A DNA stretch of 64,000 bases from Streptomyces sp. NBC_01214 (GTDB taxonomy: Bacteria > Actinomycetota > Actinomycetes > Streptomycetales > Streptomycetaceae). The position numbers and the translations under genes are program-made. The notes beneath the pieces were generated by a model that was given only the letters and a program-made list of their open reading frames with translations, did no database searches and had not been told where the DNA came from. The stretch covers positions 2,254,501 through 2,318,500 of the forward strand of contig NZ_JAPEOS010000001.1 in assembly GCF_026340975.1 (NCBI RefSeq), given 5' to 3'. Positions 30,084 through 39,509 of this stretch are shown here, piece by piece; positions within the stretch are counted from its first letter, which is position 1; each line of letters begins with the position of its first letter.

Positions 30084-31189
30084 GCTTCGGCATCGACGAC
30101 CTGCCCATCCGGGACGAGCTGCGCGGCAAGAGCCCGTACGGCGCCCCGCAGCTCGACGTACCCGTCCAGCTGAACACCAACGAGAACCCGTACGAGCTGC
30201 CCGAGGAGCTCGTACGGCGCATCGCCGAGCGCGTCTCCGAGGCGGCCCGCACCCTCAACCGCTACCCCGACCGGGACGCGGTCGAGCTGCGCACCGAGCT
30301 GGCCGCCTACCTCACCCGCACCGGCAAGCACCCGGTCGCGCGGGAGAACGTCTGGGCCGCCAACGGCTCCAACGAGGTCATCCAGCAGCTGCTGCAGACC
30401 TTCGGCGGACCCGGCCGCACCGCGCTCGGCTTCGAGCCCTCCTACTCGATGCACGCGCTGATCTCCCGCGGCACCGGCACCGGCTGGATCTCCGGGCCGC
30501 GCCGCGAGGACTTCACCATCGACGTGGAGGCGGCGGAGCAGGCGATCACCGAGAACGCCCCCGACGTCGTCTTCATCACCTCGCCCAACAACCCCACGGG
30601 CACCGCGGTCGAGGCCGAGACGGTCCTCGCCCTCTACGAGGCGGCGCAGGCGGCCAAGCCTTCCCTGGTGATCGTCGACGAGGCGTACGTGGAGTTCAGC
30701 CACCGGGACTCGCTGCTGCCCCTCATCGAGGGCCGCCCGAACCTGGTGGTCTCCCGGACCATGTCCAAGGCCTTCGGCGCGGCCGGTCTGCGCCTGGGCT
30801 ACCTGGCGGCGCACCCCGCCGTCGTCGACGCCGTCCAGCTGGTGCGCCTGCCGTACCACCTGTCGGCCGTCACCCAGGCCACCGCACTGGCCGCCCTGGA
30901 ACACACCGACACCCTGCTCGGCTACGTCGAGCAGCTCAAGGCCGAGCGCGACCGCCTGGTCACCGAACTGCGGGCCATCGGCTTCGAGGTCACCGATTCC
31001 GACGCGAACTTCATCCAGTTCGGGAAGTTCGAGGACTCGCACACCGCCTGGCAGAAGATCCTCGACCAGGGCGTCCTGGTCCGGGACAACGGCGTACCGG
31101 GATGGCTGCGGGTCACCGCGGGCACCCCGGCGGAGAACGACGCGTTCCTGGAAGCGGTTCGCGCACTGAAGAAGGAGCAGCACGCATGA
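30080..31189 (+). CDS. hisC: Histidinol-phosphate aminotransferase
   Basis: PLP-dependent fold-type I aminotransferase, 369 residues, that makes histidinol phosphate from imidazole acetol phosphate with glutamate as donor. [11 protein letters not shown] is near the start, TSPNNPTGT follows, and the PLP lysine is K230 in [18 protein letters not shown]. The GTG overlaps the hisD stop and the TGA overlaps the hisB ATG, both by four bases. Confidence 0.97.
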   Translation: MSFGIDDLPIRDELRGKSPYGAPQLDVPVQLNTNENPYELPEELVRRIAERVSEAARTLNRYPDRDAVELRTELAAYLTRTGKHPVARENVWAANGSNEVIQQLLQTFGGPGRTALGFEPSYSMHALISRGTGTGWISGPRREDFTIDVEAAEQAITENAPDVVFITSPNNPTGTAVEAETVLALYEAAQAAKPSLVIVDEAYVEFSHRDSLLPLIEGRPNLVVSRTMSKAFGAAGLRLGYLAAHPAVVDAVQLVRLPYHLSAVTQATALAALEHTDTLLGYVEQLKAERDRLVTELRAIGFEVTDSDANFIQFGKFEDSHTAWQKILDQGVLVRDNGVPGWLRVTAGTPAENDAFLEAVRALKKEQHA

Positions 31190-31779
31190 GCCGCATCGGA
31201 CGGGTCGAACGGACCACCAAGGAGACCTCGGTCGTCGTCGAGATAAACCTCGACGGCACCGGCCAGGTCGACGTCTCGACGGGCGTGGGCTTCTACGACC
31301 ACATGCTCGACCAGCTCGGCCGCCACGGCCTCTTCGACCTCACCGTCAAGACCGAGGGCGACCTGCACATCGACAGCCACCACACCATCGAGGACAGCGC
31401 GCTCGCGCTGGGCGCCGCCTTCAAGCAGGCCCTCGGCGACAAGGTCGGCATCTACCGCTTCGGCAACTGCACCGTGCCGCTCGACGAGTCCCTCGCCCAG
31501 GTGACCGTCGACCTGTCCGGCCGCCCCTACCTCGTGCACACCGAGCCCGAGAACATGGCGCCGATGATCGGCACGTACGACACGACGATGACCCGGCACA
31601 TCTTCGAGTCCTTCGTCGCGCAGGCCCAGATCGCCCTGCACATCCACGTCCCGTACGGCCGCAACGCCCACCACATCGTGGAGTGCCAGTTCAAGGCCCT
31701 CGCCCGGGCGCTGCGCTACGCCGCCGAGTTCGACCCGCGCGCGGCCGGCATCCTGCCCTCCACGAAGGGCGCCCTCTAG
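31186..31779 (+). CDS. hisB: Imidazoleglycerol-phosphate dehydratase
   Basis: Monofunctional HisB dehydratase, 197 residues; there is no phosphatase domain, as expected for actinobacteria. Both metal-binding blocks are present: [14 protein letters not shown] and [14 protein letters not shown], and later [13 protein letters not shown]. It uses manganese-type metal sites in the family. The ATG overlaps the hisC stop. Confidence 0.97.
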   Translation: MSRIGRVERTTKETSVVVEINLDGTGQVDVSTGVGFYDHMLDQLGRHGLFDLTVKTEGDLHIDSHHTIEDSALALGAAFKQALGDKVGIYRFGNCTVPLDESLAQVTVDLSGRPYLVHTEPENMAPMIGTYDTTMTRHIFESFVAQAQIALHIHVPYGRNAHHIVECQFKALARALRYAAEFDPRAAGILPSTKGAL

Positions 31780-31781
31780 CC

Positions 31782-31949
31782 GTGAACGGCCTGAACACCA
31801 TCCTGATCGTCCTCGGCCTCTTCCTGGCCGGTGGCGTCTACTCCTTCCAGAAGCAGAAGATGCCCAAGTCGGTCGTCATTCTGCTCGCTCTGGCCTCCGC
31901 GATGTGTCTGGCCGCCGGAGTCCTGCGAATCCAGGGAATTTGGGAATGA
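31782..31949 (+). CDS. Small two-helix membrane protein in the his operon
   Basis: A 55-residue protein starting [20 protein letters not shown], then [10 protein letters not shown] and a second helix before a short tail ending in IQGIWE. It sits two bases after hisB and its stop overlaps the hisH ATG by four bases, so it is translated in step with the his genes. No function is known. Its place suggests coregulation rather than catalysis. Confidence 0.8.
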   Translation: MNGLNTILIVLGLFLAGGVYSFQKQKMPKSVVILLALASAMCLAAGVLRIQGIWE

Positions 31950-32596
31950 GCGCAGTACGCCCCACCAAGAACGTCGTCGTCTTCGACTACGGCTTCGGAA
32001 ACGTCCGCTCCGCCGAGCGGGCCCTCGCCCGCGTCGGCGCGAACGTCGAGATCACCCGCGACTACGACAAGGCCATGGACGCCGACGGACTCCTCGTCCC
32101 CGGCGTCGGCGCCTTCTCCGCCTGCATGCAGGGCCTCAAGGACGCCCGCGGTGACTGGATCATCGGCCGCCGGCTCTCCGGCGGCCGCCCGGTCATGGGC
32201 ATTTGCGTCGGCATGCAGATCCTCTTCGAGCGCGGCATCGAGCACGGCGTCGAGACCGAGGGCCTCGACGAGTGGCCCGGCACGGTCGGCCCGCTCAAGG
32301 CCCCGATCGTCCCCCACATGGGCTGGAACACCGTCGAGGCCCCCGCCGACAGCCAGGCCTTCAAGGGCCTGGACGCCGACGCCCGGTTCTACTTCGTGCA
32401 CTCCTACGCGGCGCGCGACTGGACCCTCGAAATCACCAACCCGCTGATCCGCGCCCCCAAGGTCACCTGGGCCACCCACGGCGAGCGCTTCGTGGCGGCG
32501 GTGGAGAACCGGGCCCTGTGGGCCACGCAGTTCCACCCCGAGAAGTCCGGCGACGCCGGCGCCCAGCTCCTCACCAACTGGATCGAGACCCTGTGA
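31946..32596 (+). CDS. hisH: Imidazole glycerol phosphate synthase, glutaminase subunit
   Basis: Class I glutamine amidotransferase that supplies ammonia to HisF. The 216-residue product has the nucleophile Cys87 in [11 protein letters not shown] and the catalytic His-Glu pair in [12 protein letters not shown]. The start [13 protein letters not shown] is typical. It overlaps the small membrane protein gene before it and priA after it. Confidence 0.97.
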   Translation: MSAVRPTKNVVVFDYGFGNVRSAERALARVGANVEITRDYDKAMDADGLLVPGVGAFSACMQGLKDARGDWIIGRRLSGGRPVMGICVGMQILFERGIEHGVETEGLDEWPGTVGPLKAPIVPHMGWNTVEAPADSQAFKGLDADARFYFVHSYAARDWTLEITNPLIRAPKVTWATHGERFVAAVENRALWATQFHPEKSGDAGAQLLTNWIETL

Positions 32597-33327
32597 TGAC
32601 CGCACCCACGCTCGAACTCCTGCCCGCGGTCGACGTCCGCGACGGACAGGCCGTCCGCCTCGTGCACGGGGTCTCCGGCAGCGAGACCTCCTACGGCTCC
32701 CCGCTGGACGCGGCCCTCGCCTGGCAGCGCTCCGGCGCCGAATGGCTGCACCTGGTCGACCTGGACGCCGCCTTCGGCACCGGCGACAACCGCGCCCTGG
32801 TCGCCGAGATCACCCGCGCCATGGACATCAAGGTCGAGCTCTCCGGCGGCATCCGCGACGACGCCTCGCTCGCCGCGGCCCTCGCCACCGGCTGCACCCG
32901 CGTCAACCTGGGCACCGCCGCCCTGGAGACCCCCGAGTGGGCCGCCCGGGCCATCGCCGAGCACGGCGACAGGATCGCGATCGGCCTCGACGTACGCGGC
33001 ACCACCCTCAAGGGCCGCGGCTGGACCAGCGAGGGCGGCGACCTCTACGAGACCCTCGCCCGCCTGGACTCCGAAGGCTGCGCCCGGTACGTCGTCACCG
33101 ACATCGGCAAGGACGGCACGCTGACCGGCCCCAACCTGGAGCTGCTGAAGAACGTCTGCGCCGCCACCGACCGGCCCGTCGTCGCCTCCGGCGGCATCTC
33201 CTCGCTCGACGACCTGCGGGCGCTGTCCGAACTGGTCCCGCTGGGCGTCGAGGGCGCGATCGTCGGCAAGGCCCTGTACGCCAAGGCCTTCACCCTGGAA
33301 GAAGCCCTGAAGGTGGTCTCCGCATGA
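32596..33327 (+). CDS. priA: Bifunctional ProFAR/PRA isomerase PriA (HisA/TrpF)
   Basis: A (beta/alpha)8 isomerase of 243 residues. In actinobacteria the same enzyme serves histidine synthesis (HisA step) and tryptophan synthesis (TrpF step). The N-terminal [18 protein letters not shown] carries one general acid/base Asp (D13), and [15 protein letters not shown] carries the second. No trpF is found in the window despite trpE, trpC, trpB and trpA, which fits a dual role. The ATG overlaps the last base of the hisH stop. The dual activity is inferred from the lineage. Confidence 0.93.
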   Translation: MTAPTLELLPAVDVRDGQAVRLVHGVSGSETSYGSPLDAALAWQRSGAEWLHLVDLDAAFGTGDNRALVAEITRAMDIKVELSGGIRDDASLAAALATGCTRVNLGTAALETPEWAARAIAEHGDRIAIGLDVRGTTLKGRGWTSEGGDLYETLARLDSEGCARYVVTDIGKDGTLTGPNLELLKNVCAATDRPVVASGGISSLDDLRALSELVPLGVEGAIVGKALYAKAFTLEEALKVVSA

Positions 33328-33704
33328 GCGACGTACGTCGTATTTCTTCCGGCGGTCCGTACGAGGACGTCATCGGCTACTCCCGCGCCGTGCAGCTCCC
33401 GAACGGGCTCGTGCTCGTCTCCGGCTGCACCGCGGCCGACGGCGGCGGCCCGTACGACCAGGCGATCACCGCGTTCGGGGTGGCCTTCAAGGCCCTCGCG
33501 CAGGCCGGTCTCGGCCCGGAGCACGTGGTGCGCACCCGGATGTACCTCACCCACGCCCGCGACGTGGACGAGGTGGGCCGCGCCCACAAGGAACTGTTCG
33601 ACGAGGTCCGCCCCGCCGCATCCATGATCATCGTCTCCGGCTTCGTCGACCCCAGCATGGTCGTCGAGGTGGAGGTCGAGGCGTACAAGGAGGCGTCCGC
33701 ATGA
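33324..33704 (+). CDS. RidA-family enamine/imine deaminase
   Basis: A 126-residue member of the YjgF/YER057c/RidA family, which hydrolyses reactive enamines released by PLP enzymes. Residues [20 protein letters not shown] open the domain, and [16 protein letters not shown] contains the conserved Arg. It overlaps priA and hisF by four bases each, so it is built into the his operon. It may protect HisC or other PLP enzymes, but that is inference. Confidence 0.9.
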   Translation: MSDVRRISSGGPYEDVIGYSRAVQLPNGLVLVSGCTAADGGGPYDQAITAFGVAFKALAQAGLGPEHVVRTRMYLTHARDVDEVGRAHKELFDEVRPAASMIIVSGFVDPSMVVEVEVEAYKEASA

Positions 33705-34456
33705 CCCTCGCCGTACGCGTGATCCCCTGCCTGGACGTGGACAACGGCCGGGTCGTCAAGGGCGTCAACTTCCAGAACCTGCGCGACGCGGGTGACCCGG
33801 TGGAAATGGCCAAGCTGTACGACGCCGAGGGCGCCGACGAGCTGACCTTCCTCGACATCACCGCGTCCTCCGGGAACCGCGAGACCACGTACGACGTGGT
33901 GCGCCGCACCGCCGAGCAGGTCTTCATCCCGCTCACGGTCGGCGGCGGCGTCCGCACGGCCGACGACGTCGACAAGCTGCTGCGGGCGGGAGCGGACAAG
34001 GTCGGCGTGAACACCGCCGCCATCGTCCGCCCCGAGCTGATCCAGGAGATCGCGGAGCGCTTCGGCCGGCAGGTCCTCGTCCTGTCCGTGGACGCGCGCC
34101 GCACCGCCGCCGGGACCTTCGAGGTCACCACGCACGGCGGCCGGCAGGGCACCGGCATCGACGCGGTCGAGTGGGCGCACCGGGCGGCCGAACTGGGCGC
34201 GGGCGAGATCCTGCTCAACTCGATGGACGCGGACGGCACCAAGGACGGCTACGACATCGAGATGATCGCGGCGGTGCGCAAGCACGTCACGGTCCCGGTG
34301 ATCGCCTCGGGCGGCGCGGGCCGCCTCGCCGATTTCGCCCCGGCGATCGAGGCGGGTGCCGATGCGGTCCTCGCGGCGTCGGTCTTCCACTTCGGCGACC
34401 TGCGCATCGCGGAGGTCAAGTCCGCCCTCCGCGAAGCGGGCCACCCGGTCCGCTGA
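33701..34456 (+). CDS. hisF: Imidazole glycerol phosphate synthase, cyclase subunit
   Basis: The (beta/alpha)8 cyclase, 251 residues, that uses ammonia from HisH to form imidazole glycerol phosphate and AICAR. The catalytic aspartates are in [18 protein letters not shown] and LVLSVDARR. It is the last gene of this his run. hisI stands apart 1.3 kb downstream, beyond a repeat-rich gap and a minus-strand gene. Confidence 0.97.
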   Translation: MTLAVRVIPCLDVDNGRVVKGVNFQNLRDAGDPVEMAKLYDAEGADELTFLDITASSGNRETTYDVVRRTAEQVFIPLTVGGGVRTADDVDKLLRAGADKVGVNTAAIVRPELIQEIAERFGRQVLVLSVDARRTAAGTFEVTTHGGRQGTGIDAVEWAHRAAELGAGEILLNSMDADGTKDGYDIEMIAAVRKHVTVPVIASGGAGRLADFAPAIEAGADAVLAASVFHFGDLRIAEVKSALREAGHPVR

Positions 34457-34476
34457 CCCTTGCCCTGGCCGGGCCT

Positions 34477-34564
34477 TTGCCCTGGCCGGGCGGGTGCGGG
34501 TTCTACTCCGGGTGCGGCCCTTGCCCTGGCCGGGCGGGTGCGGGTTCTACTCCGGGTGCGGCCC
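34477..34564 (+). repeat. Perfect 44-base tandem duplication
   Basis: Two adjacent identical copies, 34477-34520 and 34521-34564, each starting TTGCCCTGGCCGGG and containing GGTTCTACTCC. A degenerate start (CCTTGCCCTGGCCGGG) precedes them at about 34458. It lies directly after hisF and has no coding support. Confidence 0.9.
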
Positions 34565-34570
34565 GGTGGC

Positions 34571-34598
34571 CGCGCCTCAAACGCCGGCGGGGCTGGGG
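34571..34598. repeat. Dispersed CGCCGGCG element, copy 4
   Basis: Contains CGCCTCAAACGCCGGCGGGG. Confidence 0.6.
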
Positions 34599-34791
34599 TG
34601 TGTCGCCTGGGCGGGATTGGGATGGGGGTGCGGTCCCGGCGGCGGGTATCTCCTCGGCTTGCGGAGCGGCGCGGTGTGGAAATGCGGGGCGGTGGCGGAT
34701 CCGCGTCGCCTGCGGGGACACCCCCCGCCGTCCCCGCCCCCGGCCGTGCCGCCCCACCCGACGGACCACACCCCCGGCCGGGGACACCAAA

Positions 34792-34819
34792 CCCAGCCCC
34801 GCCGGCGCTTGAGGCGCGG
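34792..34819. repeat. Dispersed CGCCGGCG element, copy 5 (inverted)
   Basis: Contains CCCCGCCGGCGCTTGAGGCG. Confidence 0.6.
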
Positions 34820-35034
34820 CCACCGGCCCGCACCCGGAAACGCCGCCCAGCCAGGGCAACGACGGGACCACCGGCCCGCACCCGGACAGGAACCCCACCC
34901 GGGACGGGACCCGCACCCGGAAACGCCGCCCGGCCAGGGCAACGGCGCGGCCACCGGGCCGCCCCCGGACAGGAACCGCACCCGGGACGGGACCCGCACC
35001 CGCCCGGCCAGGGCAAGGGGCAGCCGGAGCATGA

Positions 35035-35063
35035 CCCAGCCCCGCCGGCGTTTGAGGCGGGGG
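35035..35063. repeat. Dispersed CGCCGGCG element, copy 6 (inverted)
   Basis: Contains CCCCGCCGGCGTTTGAGGCG, just past the end of the minus-strand TIGR03085 gene. Confidence 0.6.
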
Positions 35064-35077
35064 CCCGGGTTCCCGGG

Positions 35078-35710
35078 TCAGAGGCCCAGTTCGGCCACCG
35101 TCAGCTTGGCCACGGCCTCCTTCTCGCCGTCCAGCGCCACCGACGCAGACGCCTGCCGGCCGAAGCAGAACAGCGTCAGTTCCCCCGGCTCGCCGGTCAC
35201 CGTCACCACCGGCGCACCCCTGTGCGCCACCACCGTCCGCCCGTCGGGACGCCTCAGCACCAGGCCCACCGGCGAGCGGCGGCCCGTCAGGCGCGCCAGC
35301 TTCTCCAGCCGGGACCACAGCGCGTCGGAGAAGACCGGGTCCAGTTCCCGCGGGGACCAGTCCGGCTGCGCCCGGCGGACGTCCTCCGCGTGGACGTAGA
35401 ACTCGACCGCGTTCGCCGCCTCGTCGATCTGCTTCAGCGCGTACACCGACATCCTCGGCGGCCCGGTCCTGATCAACTGGATCAGTTCCTCGTACGGCTT
35501 GGCCGTGTACTCCTCCATCGCCTTGTCCAGGCGGGCCTTCAGCACGTTCAGCAGCAGACCGCCCGCCGCGTCGGGCCGCCGCTCGCGGACCACCACGTGC
35601 GCGGCCAGGTCCCGACAGGTCCAGCCGGCGCACAGCGTGGGGGCCTCCGGACCGGCCGCCTCCAACAGGTCCGCCAGGAGCAGGCGTTCACGCTTCGCAT
35701 GGGTAGACAT
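35078..35710 (-). CDS. TIGR03085-type metal-binding protein (DinB/maleylpyruvate isomerase-like)
   Basis: A 210-residue protein of the mycothiol-linked DinB superfamily. The N-terminal four-helix region includes [20 protein letters not shown] and AAHVVVRER with a metal-ligand His, and later [11 protein letters not shown]. The C-terminal 60 residues form a strand-rich domain. Family members may be mycothiol-dependent enzymes, but the reaction is unknown. TAGGCT lies seven bases before the ATG (35718-35723), which suggests a leaderless mRNA. It is divergent from hisI. Confidence 0.85.
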   Translation of the reverse strand: MSTHAKRERLLLADLLEAAGPEAPTLCAGWTCRDLAAHVVVRERRPDAAGGLLLNVLKARLDKAMEEYTAKPYEELIQLIRTGPPRMSVYALKQIDEAANAVEFYVHAEDVRRAQPDWSPRELDPVFSDALWSRLEKLARLTGRRSPVGLVLRRPDGRTVVAHRGAPVVTVTGEPGELTLFCFGRQASASVALDGEKEAVAKLTVAELGL

Positions 35711-35789
35711 GCGGGTCAGCCTACGGCGGGAACCCGCCCGGCACCCGTTCATCAGGCGGACGCGGATCATTGCCCCCGCCCCGGCCCGG

Positions 35790-35795
35790 CACAAT
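35790..35795 (+). promoter_or_regulatory. -10-like hexamer for leaderless hisI mRNA
   Basis: CACAAT ends six bases before the hisI ATG, and no Shine-Dalgarno is present. Confidence 0.45.
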
Positions 35796-35801
35796 GTCCA
35801 C

Positions 35802-36170
35802 ATGAGTACGTCCCCCCGCCCCGGCAACCTCGACCCCGCCATCGCCGCACGCCTCAAGCGTTCCGCGGACGGGCTGGTCCCGGCCATCGCCCAGCAGTAC
35901 GACACCGGTGAGGTGCTCATGCTCGGCTGGATGGACGACGAGGCCCTGCACCGCACCCTGACCACCGGACGCTGCACCTACTGGTCCCGCAGCCGCCAGG
36001 AGTACTGGGTGAAGGGGGATACTTCCGGCCACTTCCAGCACGTGAAATCCGTCGCGCTCGACTGCGACGCCGACACCGTGCTCGTCCAGGTCGACCAGGT
36101 CGGAGCGGCCTGCCACACCGGGGCGCGCACCTGTTTCGACGAAGATGTCCTCCTCCGCGCAGCCGACTAG
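35802..36170 (+). CDS. hisI: Phosphoribosyl-AMP cyclohydrolase
   Basis: Zinc-dependent cyclohydrolase for the third histidine step, 122 residues. [28 protein letters not shown] and the metal-binding [11 protein letters not shown] with [10 protein letters not shown] are present. It is monofunctional; hisE is not fused or nearby. trpE begins 14 bases after the stop, so hisI and trpE are probably cotranscribed, linking the two pathways again. Confidence 0.96.
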   Translation: MSTSPRPGNLDPAIAARLKRSADGLVPAIAQQYDTGEVLMLGWMDDEALHRTLTTGRCTYWSRSRQEYWVKGDTSGHFQHVKSVALDCDADTVLVQVDQVGAACHTGARTCFDEDVLLRAAD

Positions 36171-36184
36171 GTAGGGTCCCCGAA

Positions 36185-37675
36185 ATGGATCTTGAGACGT
36201 TCCGCAAGCTCGCGGCCGACCGCCGCGTCATCCCCGTGAGCCGCAAGCTGCTGGCCGACGGGGACACCCCCGTCGGGCTCTACCGCAAGCTGGCAGCCGA
36301 ACGCCCCGGCACCTTCCTCCTGGAGTCCGCCGAGAACGGCCGCTCCTGGTCCCGCTACTCCTTCATCGGGGTCCGCAGCGACGCCACCCTGACCGCCCGG
36401 GACGGCCGGGCGCACTGGATCGGCACCCCGCCCGTCGGCGTCCCCACCGACGGCGACCCCCTCGACGCCCTGCGCGCCACCGTCGAGGCCCTGCACACCC
36501 CCCGCGACCTCGCGGGCGCCATGCCCCCCTTCACCGGCGGCATGGTCGGCTACCTCGGCTACGACATCGTGCGCCGCCTGGAGCGCATCGGCGAGCACAC
36601 CGCCGACGACCTGGAGCTGCCCGAGCTGACCATGCTCCTCACCTCCGACCTGGCGGTGCTGGACCACTGGGACGGCACCGTCCAGCTCATCGCCAACGCC
36701 ATCAACCACAACGACCTCGATTCCGGGGTCGACGAGGCGTACGCGGACGCCGTGGCCCGCCTCGACGCGATGGAGGCCGACCTCGCGCGGCCCGCCCCCT
36801 ACGTGCCGGCCGCGCTGCCCGCCTCCGCGCTGCCCGAGTTCTCCGCCCTGTGGGGCGGCGAGAAGTACCAGGCGGCCGTCGAGGACATCAAGGAACGCAT
36901 CCGGGCCGGCGAAGCCTTCCAGGTGGTGCCCTCGCAGCGGTTCGAGACCGAGTGCCGGGCCTCCGCCCTGGACGTCTACCGGGTGCTGCGGGCCACCAAC
37001 CCGTCCCCGTACATGTACCTCTTCCGCTTCGAGAACGGCTTCGACGTGGTCGGCTCCAGCCCCGAGGCGCTGGTCAAGGTCGAGGACGGGCGGGCCATGG
37101 TCCACCCCATCGCCGGCACCCGCCACCGGGGCGCGACTCCGCAGGAGGACAACGACCTCGCCGACGAGCTGATGGCCGACCCCAAGGAGCGGGCCGAGCA
37201 CCTGATGCTCGTCGACCTGGGCCGCAACGACCTCGGCCGGGTCTGCGAGCCGGGATCGGTGGAGGTCGTCGACTTCATGTCGATCGAGCGCTACTCCCAC
37301 GTCATGCACATCGTCTCCACCGTGACGGGACGCGTAGCCGAGGGGAAGACCGCCTTCGACGTGCTCACCGCCTGCTTCCCGGCCGGCACCCTCTCCGGCG
37401 CGCCCAAGCCGCGCGCCATGCAGATCATCGAGGAGCTGGAGCCCTCCCGCCGCGGCCTCTACGGCGGCTGCGTGGGCTACCTGGACTTCGCCGGGGACTC
37501 CGACACGGCCATCGCCATCCGTACCGCGCTGCTGCGCGACGGCACGGCGTACGTGCAGGCCGGAGCAGGTGTCGTCGCGGACTCGGTGCCCGAGCTGGAG
37601 GACAACGAGTGCCGCAACAAGGCGGCCGCCGTGCTGCGCGCGGTGGGAGCGGCGAACCGCCTCCACGGCTCTTGA
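36185..37675 (+). CDS. trpE: Anthranilate synthase component I
   Basis: Chorismate-utilising enzyme, 496 residues, for the first committed step of tryptophan synthesis. The TrpE N-terminal domain contains the feedback-type motif [18 protein letters not shown]. The chorismate-binding C-terminal domain has [44 protein letters not shown] and [15 protein letters not shown]. The glutaminase TrpG is not in the window. No leader peptide with Trp codons fits in the 14-base gap before it. Confidence 0.96.
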   Translation: MDLETFRKLAADRRVIPVSRKLLADGDTPVGLYRKLAAERPGTFLLESAENGRSWSRYSFIGVRSDATLTARDGRAHWIGTPPVGVPTDGDPLDALRATVEALHTPRDLAGAMPPFTGGMVGYLGYDIVRRLERIGEHTADDLELPELTMLLTSDLAVLDHWDGTVQLIANAINHNDLDSGVDEAYADAVARLDAMEADLARPAPYVPAALPASALPEFSALWGGEKYQAAVEDIKERIRAGEAFQVVPSQRFETECRASALDVYRVLRATNPSPYMYLFRFENGFDVVGSSPEALVKVEDGRAMVHPIAGTRHRGATPQEDNDLADELMADPKERAEHLMLVDLGRNDLGRVCEPGSVEVVDFMSIERYSHVMHIVSTVTGRVAEGKTAFDVLTACFPAGTLSGAPKPRAMQIIEELEPSRRGLYGGCVGYLDFAGDSDTAIAIRTALLRDGTAYVQAGAGVVADSVPELEDNECRNKAAAVLRAVGAANRLHGS

Positions 37676-37698
37676 GGGCGTAGGGGATAGTGGGGTAC

Positions 37699-38370
37699 GT
37701 GAGTGCCGTACCCCCGCCCCGAAACGACGCCGACGCCCCGTCCGAGCCCGAGGCTCCCGACAGCCGCGGCGGCCGCCGCAGCGTGGCCGTCGCCCTGCTG
37801 CTCGGCGCCCTCGGCGCCACCGTCGTCCTGCTCGCCTCCGGCCGGACCTGGGCCCGGGGCACCGCCGCCATCGGCAGCGACTCGCTCCAGCTGGCCGCCG
37901 ACGGGCGGGCCGTCACCGGCCTCCCGGCGGCGCTCGCCATCGTGGGCCTCGCCGCACTGGTCGCCGTCTTCGCCGTGCGCGGCAGGAGCCGGCTGCTGGT
38001 GTCGGGGCTGCTCGCGCTCAGCGGCCTCGGGGCGGCACTGTCCGCGGCCCTCGGCGGCGACGGCCGCAGCGCCCTGGACGCGCAGGCCGCCCGTACGACC
38101 GCCGACAGCGCCGCGCACGTGGCCGGGCTGACCCAGACGACCTGGCCCTACGTCACGGCCGCCGGCGCGGTCCTGATCCTGGCGGCCGGTCTGCTGGCCC
38201 TTCGCTTCGGCCGGAGCTGGCCCTCCATGGGAGGCCGCTACGAGCGTGACGGCAGCCCGCGCGCCCGGACTGTCGCGGCGGTTGATCCGGACCGGCCGGA
38301 AGATCTGTGGAAGGCTCTGGACCGCGGCGAGGACCCGACCACCGACCCGGGCGGCGACCGGGCCCGCTGA
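37699..38370 (+). CDS. Trp biosynthesis-associated membrane protein (TIGR02234-like)
   Basis: A 223-residue protein with four hydrophobic segments: about residues 30-50, 75-95, 99-119 and 155-175. The extracytoplasmic loops include ASGRTWARGTAAIGSDSLQL and LTQTTWPYV. The C-terminal tail is polar with RPEDLWKALDRGEDP. Such proteins regularly stand beside trp genes in actinobacteria; a role in tryptophan or precursor transport has been supposed but not shown. GATAGT lies seven bases before the GTG at 37699, so that start is preferred over 37690. Confidence 0.85.
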   Translation: MSAVPPPRNDADAPSEPEAPDSRGGRRSVAVALLLGALGATVVLLASGRTWARGTAAIGSDSLQLAADGRAVTGLPAALAIVGLAALVAVFAVRGRSRLLVSGLLALSGLGAALSAALGGDGRSALDAQAARTTADSAAHVAGLTQTTWPYVTAAGAVLILAAGLLALRFGRSWPSMGGRYERDGSPRARTVAAVDPDRPEDLWKALDRGEDPTTDPGGDRAR

Positions 38371-38494
38371 CCGGGCCCACAGACCCGACCCCCCTGGACG
38401 GCGAAGCCGCCCGGTGCGGGACAATGGTCGCCGAGCGTCCGACACAGACCGCACGTTCGACACAGCAGCGCGACAGAGCAACGAGGAGCAACTC

Positions 38495-38746
38495 ATGGCG
38501 GGCACTAGCCACGGACACACCCCGGCCGCCTGGACCGGTGTCACCATCGCCTTCATCGGTTTCTGCATCTCCGGCGCCTTCATGGTGCTCGCGAACCCGC
38601 TCGGCTTCTGGGCCGGACTCGTCGTCGTCGCGCTCGGCGGTGTCGTCGGCCTGGGGATGAAGGCCGCGGGCCTGGGCGCGCCGAAGGCCGCGCACAAGGA
38701 CCTCGCCGAGGTCATCGCCGCGTCCAAGGTTCCCGCCAAGGTCTGA
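38495..38746 (+). CDS. HGxxPAAW-family small membrane protein
   Basis: An 83-residue protein with the family motif in SHGHTPAAWTGV near the start and two membrane helices (about residues 15-33 and 38-57). A charged tail ends in AEVIAASKVPAKV. The family is found next to trp genes in Streptomyces and relatives, with unknown function. The ATG follows GAGGAG. Confidence 0.85.
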   Translation: MAGTSHGHTPAAWTGVTIAFIGFCISGAFMVLANPLGFWAGLVVVALGGVVGLGMKAAGLGAPKAAHKDLAEVIAASKVPAKV

Positions 38747-38796
38747 GCGCGCGAGCGACCCGGTCCGTAGCGACGCGGTTCGAAGCAACGCAGCCG

Positions 38797-38827
38797 AAAG
38801 GCGCGGCCCCGCCGGGCTGCGCCTTTT
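38797..38827 (+). terminator. Rho-independent terminator
   Basis: AAAGGCGC pairs with GCGCCTTT, with a further GGCCC/GGGCT stem and a CGCC loop, ending in TTTT. It ends three bases before the first ATG of the DUF2752 gene. Confidence 0.75.
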
Positions 38828-38830
38828 GTC

Positions 38831-39337
38831 ATGAGCGGAGAGAATCAGCAGGTGGACGCCTCTCGTACCCCCGATGCCCCGCCGTCGCCGGCGCCCGTGC
38901 CCGCGGAGCCGGGGCTGCCCGCCGGGCGGCCGTCCCCGTCCCGGGGCCGGCGGCTCGCCGTCCCGGTGTCCTACCTGGCCGGGGTCACCGCCGCGTTCGT
39001 GTACGTGGGCGCCGTGGACCCCAACGAGCCCGGTCACTACCCGGTGTGCCCGCTGTTCCGGCTGACGGGCGTCCTGTGCCCGGGCTGCGGCGGCCTGCGC
39101 AGCGCGCACGCCTTCGCGAACGGCGATCTGGTCACCGCGCTCGGGGCGAACGCGCTCGCGGTCGCGGGCTACTTCGTCTTCGCCGCCTTCATGGCCCTGT
39201 GGCTGGTCCGCGCGTTCCGCGGCAGGCCGACCCCGAGGATCGTGCTGCGTCCGAGGTACTGGTGGGCGCTCGGTGCACTGGCGCTGGTCTTCGCCCTTGT
39301 TCGAAATTTCTCCTTCGGCTCCGCACTGGCGCCCTGA
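38831..39337 (+). CDS. DUF2752 membrane protein
   Basis: A 168-residue protein with three hydrophobic segments. The DUF2752 signature is CPLFRLTGVLCPGCGGLRSAH, with three cysteines near the membrane face. Function is unknown. The ATG at 38831 directly follows a terminator hairpin and has no Shine-Dalgarno. A GTG at 38852 has GCGGAGA upstream and is a good alternative start, giving 161 residues. It lies between the trpE and trpC blocks. Confidence 0.82.
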   Translation: MSGENQQVDASRTPDAPPSPAPVPAEPGLPAGRPSPSRGRRLAVPVSYLAGVTAAFVYVGAVDPNEPGHYPVCPLFRLTGVLCPGCGGLRSAHAFANGDLVTALGANALAVAGYFVFAAFMALWLVRAFRGRPTPRIVLRPRYWWALGALALVFALVRNFSFGSALAP

Positions 39338-39509
39338 GCCCCCTGGCCAGGCCCTATGAAGCACAGATTCCGAATGTCCAGTTACTGGGACGACGTCAAC
39401 CGGGTGCGGAGGGCAACGCCTCCTACGGATACCATTTGAATGCCGACCTTGCTGTTGTACTCGTCTGCAAGGCGGCCGACCGTCATCGACCCGGAAGGGG
39501 GCCGCTCGC

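Larger units (their letters stand above)
34518..35019. repeat. Gap after hisF bounded by a 28-base perfect inverted repeat
   Basis: Arms at 34518-34545 and 34992-35019 are exact reverse complements. Between them lie dispersed elements 4 and 5 in opposite orientation and two imperfect direct repeats: GCACCCGGAAACGCCGCCC near 34838 and 34914, and a unit with GGACAGGAAC near 34885 and 34969. The long open frames through 34457-35077 change with strand and look like GC-rich noise. I see no gene here. Confidence 0.75.

Noticed and set aside
34356..35911. Long plus- and minus-strand open frames through the gap after hisF
   Set aside because: They cross repeats and the real TIGR03085 gene, and encode only Pro/Arg/Gly-rich low-complexity sequence.
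36171..36184. A trp leader peptide and attenuator before trpE
   Set aside because: Only 14 bases separate hisI and trpE, so no leader fits.
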